From CAYWMD01 sp964458575 (GTDB lineage Bacteria > Verrucomicrobiota > Verrucomicrobiia > Limisphaerales > JADLHS01): a stretch of 64,000 nucleotides of DNA. The position numbers and the translations under genes are program-made. Every line of letters begins with the position of its first letter. Within the stretch, counting starts at the first letter, position 1. This document shows, in pieces, positions 1 to 8,635 of the stretch. The stretch covers positions 11,897 to 75,896 of the forward strand of contig CAYWMD010000031.1 in assembly GCA_964458575.1 (NCBI GenBank), given 5' to 3'. Under the pieces are notes generated by a model, which was not told where the DNA came from, did not search any database, and was given only the letters and a program-made list of their open reading frames with translations.

Positions 1-1
1 G

Positions 2-1321
2 AAGACGCTCGAGGAATTCTATGCGGACTTCCTGCCGGGACTGCTGCAACAACCGAAAGGCTCGGCAGCGTCCAGCAAAGGCATTCTGTCTCTGGCTGGG
101 GCGTGTGCGGGAGCTGGAGCTGCGCCGGTGGTTGGCCGTTACTTGAAGCTGTGGTATGGCATGCGTGCCGCGCAATGCCGCGCGCTGCTCCAGATGCTTG
201 TGTGGGTCGAGCACAAGACCGCGACTCAACTGCTGCTTGCGGTGGGCAGTCGTTTTCGCACCAAGAGCATTCAGGAGGAGGCCAACAAACAGGCGGCAGC
301 GTTGGCGGAACGCAAAGGCTGGACCGTGGCCGAACTCGCCGACCGCACCATTCCCTCAGCTGGCCTCGACGAAGATGGTGTGCTCACGCTCGATTTCGGA
401 CCTCGCCAGTTCATCGCCAAACTGAACAAGGACCTTGAATTCAAACTCGCGGACGCCGAAGGCAAGGCCCTCAAGTCATTGCCCGATCCGCGGAAGGACG
501 ACGATGAAGCCAAGGCGGCTGAGGCCAAGAAGTTTTTTGCGGCCGCCAAGAAGGAATTGAAGTCGGTTGTGACCATGCAGCGGGATCGTTTGTATGAGGC
601 GATGTGCACCCAACGGACCTGGCCGTTCGAAGATTGGAACCTTTATCTGAACCGACATCCGATCGCCCGGCATCATTGCCAGCGATTGATCTGGGTGGTA
701 GTTCGTGACGAAAAGGTGGTCATGCTGTTCCGTCCGTTGCCGGATGGTTCGCTCAGCGATGCGGCGGACGATCCGGTCACATTGCAACCAGAGGATAACG
801 TCCGCGTGGCGCACGAATGTCAGGTCACCCCCGAACAGTCGCAAGCTTGGCGTCAGCATCTCAAGGACTACGACATCGAACCGCTCTTTGAACAATTCGG
901 CCGGCCTAATTTCGAGCTTACGGAGGAACGCAAGCAAGCGGATGAACTCACGGATTTTCGGGGACACGTTCTCGAAGCCTTCAAGCTCCGCGGGCGCACC
1001 AATAAACTCGGCTACACGCGCGGCCAGGCGCAGGACGGCGGCTGGTTCTTCGATTATCACAAACGCTTCCCTACTCTCGGCATCGAAGTGGTTCTGGAAT
1101 TTACCGGGAATGGATTGCCGGAGGAGAATCGGACGGTCGCACTTACCACCATGCGCTTTGAGCGCGTCGCACCGGAAGGCGAACCCGGCATGGGGGGAGC
1201 AAAGATGTCACTCGGGGAAGTGCCAACGGTATTGCTAGGCGAATGTTGGAATGACATGCGACAGATCGCCGCGGAAGGGTCGGGCTTCGACCCGGAATGG
1301 GAAAAGAAAACGCAACCATAG
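2..1321 (+). CDS. DUF4132 protein (YehI/MolR type), 5' end outside the window
   Basis: The reading frame is open from base 2 to the TAG at 1319-1321, so the gene starts upstream of the window and about 439 C-terminal residues are visible. The sequence matches the C-terminal half of the next gene closely (for example QCRALLQML versus QCKALIQML, and WTVAELADRTIPSA versus WTVEQMADRAIPSA). Both fit the DUF4132 family seen in E. coli YehI and MolR. The biochemical function of DUF4132 is unknown to me. The gene heads an operon with a MoxR ATPase and a VWA protein, so it is probably a target or regulatory partner of that machine (inference). An internal GTG at 128 is not a credible start because homology continues upstream of it. 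Confidence 0.85.
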   Translation, partial: KTLEEFYADFLPGLLQQPKGSAASSKGILSLAGACAGAGAAPVVGRYLKLWYGMRAAQCRALLQMLVWVEHKTATQLLLAVGSRFRTKSIQEEANKQAAALAERKGWTVAELADRTIPSAGLDEDGVLTLDFGPRQFIAKLNKDLEFKLADAEGKALKSLPDPRKDDDEAKAAEAKKFFAAAKKELKSVVTMQRDRLYEAMCTQRTWPFEDWNLYLNRHPIARHHCQRLIWVVVRDEKVVMLFRPLPDGSLSDAADDPVTLQPEDNVRVAHECQVTPEQSQAWRQHLKDYDIEPLFEQFGRPNFELTEERKQADELTDFRGHVLEAFKLRGRTNKLGYTRGQAQDGGWFFDYHKRFPTLGIEVVLEFTGNGLPEENRTVALTTMRFERVAPEGEPGMGGAKMSLGEVPTVLLGECWNDMRQIAAEGSGFDPEWEKKTQP

Positions 1322-3837
1322 TGCATGTTGTGAGCAACGAGACGGACACAGCGTCTTCGGATTCCGCACTGGGAGCGGAAACGAAGGGCGCTTTCTTCCG
1401 ATGTCTTGCAGATGCTCAGCGGGCAATGTTAGCCGCTTGCTCTCATGTTCCGCCCGATGTTCAGGAGCAGATTGACGTCACGGTGGATGACCGGCAGGAG
1501 AGCTTCTTTGCCCTGCTGCAAACGCTCGTTCTCGACGGGTCACCTGTGCCAAAGGTCGCGATGCCCGAGCGGGACGAATCCTGGAGTCCTTTTGTGAAGT
1601 TCCTTTCGCGCCCGGAAATCCGGCCGATTCACTTCGTGCGACTTCTGCTGATCCTCAACGGAATTGTAAAGGCTTCCTTTGGCGACGATCCCTACGTCCT
1701 GGGCAGAAAATTCGAATTGCTGCTCAACCACTATCATGAAACCCACCCCTATGGTCTTCGCGACGTGGCGCTCGCGTTCAATTCGGTAGGTCTCGACGAG
1801 ACTTTGATCGGGCGACAGCAGCTCAAAGGTTGGGATCATAATCCGTTTGCCTGGGAATCTGACGCCATCTGGCCGTATTGGGCCGAGCACCTGGACTTGC
1901 TGGATCAGGCCCTCCAACCGACCACCGATAGCTGGATCGCAAACCTGCGAAGAAACGCCTTCAGCATCGTCGCGTCCTTTCCGGAACCGCCGCGGCAGTT
2001 TGTGGATCGTTTATGGAGTTTTGCCTTCGGCCTGAAACTCGAGCGCCGACCGGCGCAGGAGGCTCTCCGTCGCGAGCCAGGAATTGTAAACCGGGTGTTG
2101 GAAGAGATTACTTCAGGCGATTCAGAGCGGCGGACCATCGCAGCGGAATGGTTGGGAACACTTGGAAATTCTGCCGCCATCGAACCGCTGATGCGTGCGG
2201 TCAGTCAGGAAAAGGAGGTTGAACCGCGGAATGCGATGGAGGTTGCGCTCGAGTCCCTTGGCGTAACTATGGAAACACTCCTGAACCGAGACGCGTTATT
2301 TCGGGAGGCGAAAGCCGAACTAGCGAAGGGAGCTCCAAAGGAACTGGAATGGTTTCCGCTTGTTGCGTTGCCGCCGGTTCATTGGAGTAATTCTGGCGAA
2401 TTGGTGCCGGCGGAAATTCTGCAATCGTGGGTGATTCAAACCTTCAAATTGAAGAACCCGGAGCCCGGCCCGCTGCTTCGGCGCTACTGCTCTCAGTTCG
2501 TCGAGAGCGAGCGCCAGGCGCTTGGTCGATTCGTGCTAGAAACCTGGATTGCTCAGGAGGGTTACGCGCGCAAAGGTCCAATCGCGCTGACCTGCAAGGG
2601 AATTTTGGCCATCGCGGCGGCGTGCTGTGGCGGCGAGGCCGCATCGGCTGCCAGAACGTATTTGACCAACTTTCCCCGGGAACGGGCGGGCCAGTGCAAG
2701 GCACTGATTCAGATGCTTGCATGGATTGATCATCCCGCTGCAGTCCAAATTCTCATGTCAGTCAGTGCCCGTTTCAAACCGGCAACAATCCAGGAAGAAG
2801 CCCGCCGCCTTTCCCTTTTGCTCGCAAAACGCAAGCACTGGACCGTCGAGCAGATGGCAGACCGGGCGATTCCCTCCGCCGACCTGAACGATAAAGGGGA
2901 ACTCCGGTTGAGTTATGGCGCGCGAATGTTTGTCGCCCGGATTAATGGTCAGTTAGATTTTGTCCTTACCGACAGCGCAGGAAAACAGATTAAATCACTC
3001 CCTGCCCCGCGCGTCAGCGATGACGCAACGCTGGCTCGAGAATCCAAAAGAACTTTCTCCGCGGCAAAAAAGGAACTCAAGTCCATCCTGCAAATCCAAG
3101 GCGATCGGTTGTACGAAGCCATGGGTATTCAACGCACCTGGTCCTTGCCTGATTGGGAAACGTATCTGCATCGGCATGTGGTGATGCGCCTCCTGTGTCA
3201 GCGGCTGGTTTGGTACGCAGCACGGGACGGTCAGGAGCTCGTACTCTTTCGTCCCCTGGAAGACGGCAGCCTGACTGGCCCGGACGACAACCTGATCACG
3301 CTGCCGGCAGAGTCTCGAATCGGGCTGGCTCACGAATCCACCCTCACTGCGGAAATTGGTCACGACTGGCAGCAGCATCTGGCGGACTACAATGTGACGC
3401 CACTGTTCCCTCAATTCGGCATCCACGAATTCAAGCCCTCGGCAGCACAGCTCGAGAGATCGGCGCTGACCGATTTTGCAGGGCACATGATTGACGCTTT
3501 CACCTTGCGCGGCAGAGCCACCAAGTTCGGCTTTTCGCGCGGCGCCACTGTGGACGGACCGTGGTTCAATGAATATTGGAGGACATTTGCAACGCTCGGC
3601 ATTACTGCCACGATTGTCTTTACCGGTAACTCGATGCCCGAAGAGAATCAGCGGGTGGCTTTGATTGAATTGCATTTCACCCGGCGCCAGGCAAAGTCGC
3701 TCTGCGATAACGCAGTGCAATTACCGCTCGGTGAAGTGCCGCCGGTTCTGCTCAGCGAGTGCTGGAATCAGCTGCGGCAGATTGCCGCTGGCGGTCATGG
3801 TTTTGATCCCGAATGGAAGAAATTGGTCATCGTCTGA
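1297..3837 (+). CDS. DUF4132 protein, tandem paralogue, with HEAT-like middle
   Basis: This 846-residue protein carries the same C-terminal DUF4132 block as the gene before it, from about residue 465 to the end, plus a long N-terminal part. Residues about 270-330 contain a HEAT/PBS-lyase-like helical repeat (AAEWLGTLGNSAAIEPLMRA). The ATG at 1297 overlaps the previous gene by 25 bp. A GTG at 1321, sharing its G with the previous TAG, is an equally plausible start, and neither has a strong ribosome-binding site. It lies 6 bp before the MoxR gene and is surely co-transcribed. It is shorter than E. coli YehI (about 1,200 residues, from memory). The role is unknown; HEAT-like repeats suggest a protein-binding scaffold. 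Confidence 0.85.
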   Translation: MGKENATIVHVVSNETDTASSDSALGAETKGAFFRCLADAQRAMLAACSHVPPDVQEQIDVTVDDRQESFFALLQTLVLDGSPVPKVAMPERDESWSPFVKFLSRPEIRPIHFVRLLLILNGIVKASFGDDPYVLGRKFELLLNHYHETHPYGLRDVALAFNSVGLDETLIGRQQLKGWDHNPFAWESDAIWPYWAEHLDLLDQALQPTTDSWIANLRRNAFSIVASFPEPPRQFVDRLWSFAFGLKLERRPAQEALRREPGIVNRVLEEITSGDSERRTIAAEWLGTLGNSAAIEPLMRAVSQEKEVEPRNAMEVALESLGVTMETLLNRDALFREAKAELAKGAPKELEWFPLVALPPVHWSNSGELVPAEILQSWVIQTFKLKNPEPGPLLRRYCSQFVESERQALGRFVLETWIAQEGYARKGPIALTCKGILAIAAACCGGEAASAARTYLTNFPRERAGQCKALIQMLAWIDHPAAVQILMSVSARFKPATIQEEARRLSLLLAKRKHWTVEQMADRAIPSADLNDKGELRLSYGARMFVARINGQLDFVLTDSAGKQIKSLPAPRVSDDATLARESKRTFSAAKKELKSILQIQGDRLYEAMGIQRTWSLPDWETYLHRHVVMRLLCQRLVWYAARDGQELVLFRPLEDGSLTGPDDNLITLPAESRIGLAHESTLTAEIGHDWQQHLADYNVTPLFPQFGIHEFKPSAAQLERSALTDFAGHMIDAFTLRGRATKFGFSRGATVDGPWFNEYWRTFATLGITATIVFTGNSMPEENQRVALIELHFTRRQAKSLCDNAVQLPLGEVPPVLLSECWNQLRQIAAGGHGFDPEWKKLVIV

Positions 3838-3843
3838 AAACAC

Positions 3844-4995
3844 ATGAGCAAACCCGAAACCGAATCGCCCCCGCCGCGCATGGTCCGTCCGCCGGCTGAG
3901 ATCGTCTATGCCGAGGAACTGGCCGCACTCGCCAGCAACGACACTGCCGCTAAACCGCCGGGGTGGAAATTGTCGCCCCGGTCCGTGCGCCAGTTCATCG
4001 TCGGCGCCGAAGCGCCACTCACTCATAACTGGCAAGGCAGCAAAAAGAAAACGGCTGTGACCCAAAAGTTCTACGGCGATGATGCCTTGGTCGAGCGGTG
4101 CATTGTCACGCTGCTGGGCAATCGGGGACTGTTGATTGTTGGCGAGCCCGGCACGGCCAAGTCCATGCTCTCCGAATTGTTGTCCGCCGCCATTTCTGGC
4201 AACTCGCTGCTTACGATTCAGGGCACGGCAGGCACGACGGATGACCAGATCAAATACTCTTGGAACTACGCCTTGCTGCTCGCGGAGGGACCAACCCCGC
4301 GGGCCCTGGTCGCCTCGCCATTATACAGTGGCATGAAAGCGGGGGCTTTGGTACGCTTTGAAGAAATCACCCGTTGCCAACCGGAAATCCAGGATACGCT
4401 GGTGAGTTTGTTGTCGGATAAATGCATTCAAGTGCCGGAGCTTCCGGGAGCAGACGCGGTGCGTTTCGCCGAAAAGGGATTCAACATCATCGCCACGGCG
4501 AACCTGCGGGATCGCGGCGTGCATGAAATGTCCAGCGCGCTCAAGCGTCGTTTCAATTTTGAAACCGTCGCCCCGCTGGCCGACAAGGCGATGGAGTTAC
4601 GCTTGGTGAAGGAACAGACCGAAGCCTTGCTCCGTGAATCTGGCGTGAAGATCGAATGTCCGACGGATGTGCTGGAACTGCTGGTCACCACTTTCAATGA
4701 TCTGCGCCACGGGCGAACGGAAGAAGGGACGGTGGTGGAGAAACCGTCCACCGTGATGTCTACGGCCGAGGCGGTGGCGGTGAGTCACTCGGCGGCATTG
4801 GACGCCGCGTACTTTGGCAATGGTCGGATGGAGAGTGGGCACGTCGCCCGGCAAATCCTGGGCACGGTGCTCAAGGACAACCCCGATGATCTCAAAAAAC
4901 TGAAACACTACTTCGATGTCGTGGTGAAAGCCCGGGGCAAAGGCAGCAAGACATGGCAGCAATTCTACGAAGCAAAGAAATGGCTGCGCGGGTGA
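3844..4995 (+). CDS. MoxR-family AAA+ ATPase, YehL type
   Basis: This 383-residue AAA+ ATPase has Walker A GEPGTAKS at 100-107, a Walker B region ALVRFEEI at 168-175, sensor-1 IIATANLRDRG with the Asn at 220, and arginine-finger candidates in SALKRRF at 231-237. MoxR ATPases are remodelling chaperones that normally work with a VWA-domain partner, often in metal-centre insertion or complex activation. Here the VWA partner is two genes downstream. Order and lengths (DUF4132, AAA+, DUF5682, VWA, SWIM) match the E. coli yehI-yehL-yehM-yehP-yehQ set. The start at 3844 is the only good ATG, and the 3' end overlaps the next gene. The substrate is unknown. Confidence 0.92.
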   Translation: MSKPETESPPPRMVRPPAEIVYAEELAALASNDTAAKPPGWKLSPRSVRQFIVGAEAPLTHNWQGSKKKTAVTQKFYGDDALVERCIVTLLGNRGLLIVGEPGTAKSMLSELLSAAISGNSLLTIQGTAGTTDDQIKYSWNYALLLAEGPTPRALVASPLYSGMKAGALVRFEEITRCQPEIQDTLVSLLSDKCIQVPELPGADAVRFAEKGFNIIATANLRDRGVHEMSSALKRRFNFETVAPLADKAMELRLVKEQTEALLRESGVKIECPTDVLELLVTTFNDLRHGRTEEGTVVEKPSTVMSTAEAVAVSHSAALDAAYFGNGRMESGHVARQILGTVLKDNPDDLKKLKHYFDVVVKARGKGSKTWQQFYEAKKWLRG

Positions 4996-7520
4996 CCGAG
5001 GGTCCACTCGATGCCTTGCTGGCGACTTTGATCACCGATCGGGTCGTCTATTTCCCCATCCGCCACCACAGTCCGGCCTGCGCGCGCCATCTGGAGCGGC
5101 TTATTCGGGAGCGCAAGCCGCAGGCGATCCTCATCGAAGGTCCCGCCAGTTTCACTTCCTTGATTCCGCTCGTCCTGCATCCCAAAACAAGAACACCGTT
5201 CGCCATTTACACGAGCTTCGTCAAAGAAACGGCCGCAACGGAGGCGGATGGTCCTGATGCGAAAACGACCGCCATGTTTGGCCCGCCCCGGCACGCGGCG
5301 TATTATCCGTTCTGCGACTATTCTCCAGAATTGGTGGCCTTGCGCGTAGGGACGGAGATTGGTGCGTCGCTACATTTCGTTGACCTCAATTACGCGGATC
5401 AAATCTGGGCGGAACGGGAGGCCGTCAAGGAAGCCGGGGCGCCGCGGGTCGAGTCACTGCTGACCGAAAGGCATTTCAAGCGGAGCCGCTATCTTCAAGC
5501 CCTCGCCCGGCGGGCAGGTTGCCGTGACCACAATGATCTTTGGGATCATCTTTTTGAAACTCGACTTAACGCCGACGTATCCGCGAGCAATGCCTCAGTT
5601 GAAAAGTTCATTCATGACGTCGCGGCCTGGTGTCACTTCGCCCGAGCGGACGCCACCCCGGAAGAACTGCAAGCCGATGGAACGCTGGCCCGTGAAGCAG
5701 CCATGGCAACCGCGATCCGCGCGGAGTTGGCCAAAGGCACCGAACGAATCGTCGTGGTCACTGGAGGTTTTCACACGGTGGTTTTGCCACAGTTGGTCAC
5801 GGCAAAAGCGTCGCGCGACGTCGTAAAAACCAAACGCAACGCCGAGGAGACATTGGACTGCTTGATCCGCTATGGCTTTGAGCAACTTGATGCATTGAAC
5901 GGCTACGCCGCCGGGATGCCATCGCCGTATTTCTACGACCAGCTCTGGCATTCTCCCTCCCAAGCGAACGCGCCCGAAGCGTTTGCCGGTCTCGCTGCAA
6001 AGATCCTGGTAGATTTGGGTCAGTTGACGCGCAAAAAGAAACTGGCTGTAGCCTTGTCACCGGCCGACGAGATTGCTGCCTTGGAACAGTCCCGGCGCTT
6101 GGCCGCCATGCGCGGACATCCCGGCCCGACGCGAGAAGACCTGCTCGACGGCATCCGCAGTTGTTTTGTCAAAGGCTCGATGGATGCCGAAGGCGAAATC
6201 GTTCTCGGGCTCGCCCGGCATGCGTTGGGTGGAACCAGCATCGGTGAAGTCCCACCCGAAGCGGGCGTGCCACCACTCGTCGAAGACTTTCGAGTTACTG
6301 CTCAAAAGCTGCGGCTGAACATCAAAGATTCAGTTCGCCGCAAAAGCTCACTGGATCTTTACCGCAAAGTCTCGCATCGGCAGTCCAGCCGGTTCTTCCA
6401 CAGCCTCGCATTTCTTGAAGTGCCATTCGCCACGCTGGAGGCAGGCCCGGATTTTGTGAAAGGGGTCGGGTTGGAAAGGTTGTTCGAGCACTGGGGTTAT
6501 CAATGGACGCCGCAGACTGAAAGCCGTCTGGTCGAAGTAAGCATTTACGGGGCAACCGTTGAAGAGGCTGCCGCGAACCGGTTGGTCCAGGCCATTGCGG
6601 AGCTGGAAGATACCGGGCGCGGACGTTGCGCGGCGGAAGCCGTAGGGATGTTGGTTCACGCATGCCGGATGGGTCTCCATCGATACACCGGTCGGTTGTT
6701 GAAATTGATCGCCGCCCAGGTGAACGAAGATCCGGCGCTCGCGTCACTGACCAGTGCGCTGAACCAACTGGTGTTGCTCTGGGAATCGCGCGAGCCACTG
6801 GAAGCCCACCGGCTTGACGAGATTCCGCGACTGATCCGCATCTCATACGAACGGGCCTGCTATCTCCTCAACAGCCTGGCCGACACTGCGGTTGAAGCGG
6901 CGAACGAAACGCTCCAGTCGTTAATCGCGCTGCGCGATTTGCTGCGATCTCGCGCCGTCGGCGAACACGCCTTGGACGCCGCCCTGTTCTATGAGCCGAT
7001 CGGAAAAGTCCTCGGGCAACCAAAGTGTCCCGCGTTGTTGGTGGGGGGAGTTATCGGATTATTATTTGGCGATGGGCGCATTACCGAGGCGGACTTGATC
7101 AAGTTCCTGGCGGGTTCGTTGAATGCGTCCTCCGCCCAAGCCGGGGATCAGACGGCTTTCTTGATCGGATTGTTGCGCGCCTGTCGGGAACTGGCCTGGA
7201 GAATGCCGGCCCTCGCCGAGGCCGTGGAGAAACTCCTGGCCACCTGGAGCGAGGAGGAGTTCATCGAAAGAATCCCACATTTGCGCATGGCTTTTGCCGA
7301 CCTGACGCCGCGGGAGGCTGACCAGGTGGCGACGGTCGTGGCGCAGTTGCATGGGGGAGAAAAAATCGGCTCCCTGCATCAGCCCGAGATGAGCGAAGCA
7401 GAGATGCTCGCCGCAGTCCGATTGAATGCCCTCGTGGAGAAAGCTCTCAACGAGGATGGGTTGGGTTCGTGGATTCAGGCTGCCGCTATTGCCAGACCAA
7501 TCGAGGAGGCAAAGCCGTGA
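4980..7520 (+). CDS. DUF5682 protein (YehM type)
   Basis: This is a large protein of 846 residues from the ATG at 4980, which overlaps the ATPase stop by 16 bp. An in-frame ATG at 4953 would add nine residues and is less likely because it extends the overlap. Motifs typical of DUF5682 are visible near the N-terminus: RHHSPAC at 28-34 and LIEGP at 51-55, followed by a VVVTGGFHTVVLPQL segment around residue 255. The first ~290 residues resemble an alpha/beta fold and the remainder is helical. There is no signal peptide or membrane segment, so it is cytoplasmic. It always travels with the YehL/YehP type pair as far as I know, so it is probably a core subunit. Catalytic activity is unproven, though the conserved His and Glu could form an active site (inference). 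Confidence 0.88.
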   Translation: MAARVTEGPLDALLATLITDRVVYFPIRHHSPACARHLERLIRERKPQAILIEGPASFTSLIPLVLHPKTRTPFAIYTSFVKETAATEADGPDAKTTAMFGPPRHAAYYPFCDYSPELVALRVGTEIGASLHFVDLNYADQIWAEREAVKEAGAPRVESLLTERHFKRSRYLQALARRAGCRDHNDLWDHLFETRLNADVSASNASVEKFIHDVAAWCHFARADATPEELQADGTLAREAAMATAIRAELAKGTERIVVVTGGFHTVVLPQLVTAKASRDVVKTKRNAEETLDCLIRYGFEQLDALNGYAAGMPSPYFYDQLWHSPSQANAPEAFAGLAAKILVDLGQLTRKKKLAVALSPADEIAALEQSRRLAAMRGHPGPTREDLLDGIRSCFVKGSMDAEGEIVLGLARHALGGTSIGEVPPEAGVPPLVEDFRVTAQKLRLNIKDSVRRKSSLDLYRKVSHRQSSRFFHSLAFLEVPFATLEAGPDFVKGVGLERLFEHWGYQWTPQTESRLVEVSIYGATVEEAAANRLVQAIAELEDTGRGRCAAEAVGMLVHACRMGLHRYTGRLLKLIAAQVNEDPALASLTSALNQLVLLWESREPLEAHRLDEIPRLIRISYERACYLLNSLADTAVEAANETLQSLIALRDLLRSRAVGEHALDAALFYEPIGKVLGQPKCPALLVGGVIGLLFGDGRITEADLIKFLAGSLNASSAQAGDQTAFLIGLLRACRELAWRMPALAEAVEKLLATWSEEEFIERIPHLRMAFADLTPREADQVATVVAQLHGGEKIGSLHQPEMSEAEMLAAVRLNALVEKALNEDGLGSWIQAAAIARPIEEAKP

Positions 7521-8635
7521 ATACGCTCGCGCGGTGGCGACTCGTCCTCGGTCGTTTCTCGGAGAAGCAATTGAACGCTTCACTCTCCAGTCGCGAAGCG
7601 CGCATGGAGGCAGCGTTGGATTTTCTGTACTCCCGCGAATACAAAGGGCGGGGCGTCCGCGATCGCCAGCAAGGCGGGTCGCTGGATCCGTCGCAATTGA
7701 ATGTTCCCACGTGGTTGGGTGAAGTGCGCGATCTCTTTCCCCGGGACGTGGTTGAGGTCATTGAAAAGCACGCACTCGATCGTTATGGGCTCACCGAGTT
7801 GGTAACGGATAAAGAGACGCTCGAAAAACTCGAACCGAACATGGAGCTGCTCAAGACGCTCCTGACTTTTCGCGGGCATCTCCAAGGCGAGGTGTTGCAG
7901 ACGGCGCGACGAATCATCCGGCAGGTGGTGGAGGAGATCAAACGCAAGCTGGAAGCAGAAGTTCGCCGCGCGCTCTCGGGCCGGTTGAATCGCTTCCGTC
8001 ACAGTCCGCAGAAGGCCGCCCAGAACTTTGACTGGCGCGGCACGATCCGGCGCAATCTCAAACACTACGATGCCAAGCGGCAGCAGATCGTGTTGCAAGA
8101 TCCCCGCTTCTTCGCGCGCAACACCCGGTTGTTGCCATGGCACGTGATCCTTTGCGTGGACCAGAGTGGCAGCATGGCCGACTCCGTAATCCACAGTGCT
8201 GTCATGGCTGGCATCCTCGCCGGACTGCCGCTCATCCGCGTGAAGCTGGTGGTGTTCGACACCAACGTCGTGGACTTAAGTGAACACGTGGACGACCCGG
8301 TGGAAGTATTGATGAGCGTGCAGCTCGGAGGCGGTACGAACATCGGGCAGGCGCTGAACTACTGCGAAACGTTGGTCGAAAACCCGCACCGCACGGTGTT
8401 GGCTTTGGTAAGTGATTTTTGCGAAGGCGCGGCACCCGGCGTCATGCTGGGCACCTGTCGTCGCCTGCGCGAAGGGGGCGTGAAACTCATCGGGCTGGCT
8501 TCGCTGGATCAGTCCGCGAGCCCGATCTATGATCACCACATGGCCGAGCAACTAGCAGAGACCGGTATGGAAATCGCCGCGCTCACGCCGAAGCATTTCG
8601 CGGAGTGGCTCGCCAAGATCATCAATTCCAAATGA
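7517..8635 (+). CDS. VWA-domain protein (YehP type), MoxR partner
   Basis: This 372-residue protein starts at a GTG (7517) that overlaps the previous TGA as GTGA. It is preceded by GAGGAGGC six bases upstream, a good ribosome-binding site, so the longer reading frame from 7469 is rejected. The C-terminal half is a von Willebrand factor A domain with an intact MIDAS metal site: D215-Q-S217-G-S219, T274 in GGGTNIG, and D300 in LVSDF. The N-terminal half is helical and basic. VWA proteins of this kind bind a divalent metal and act as adaptors for MoxR ATPases. It is translationally coupled to both neighbours. Confidence 0.92.
   Translation: MNTLARWRLVLGRFSEKQLNASLSSREARMEAALDFLYSREYKGRGVRDRQQGGSLDPSQLNVPTWLGEVRDLFPRDVVEVIEKHALDRYGLTELVTDKETLEKLEPNMELLKTLLTFRGHLQGEVLQTARRIIRQVVEEIKRKLEAEVRRALSGRLNRFRHSPQKAAQNFDWRGTIRRNLKHYDAKRQQIVLQDPRFFARNTRLLPWHVILCVDQSGSMADSVIHSAVMAGILAGLPLIRVKLVVFDTNVVDLSEHVDDPVEVLMSVQLGGGTNIGQALNYCETLVENPHRTVLALVSDFCEGAAPGVMLGTCRRLREGGVKLIGLASLDQSASPIYDHHMAEQLAETGMEIAALTPKHFAEWLAKIINSK

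Noticed and set aside
128..1321. A complete gene starting at GTG 128
   Set aside because: The frame and homology continue to the left edge of the window, so 128 is an internal codon.
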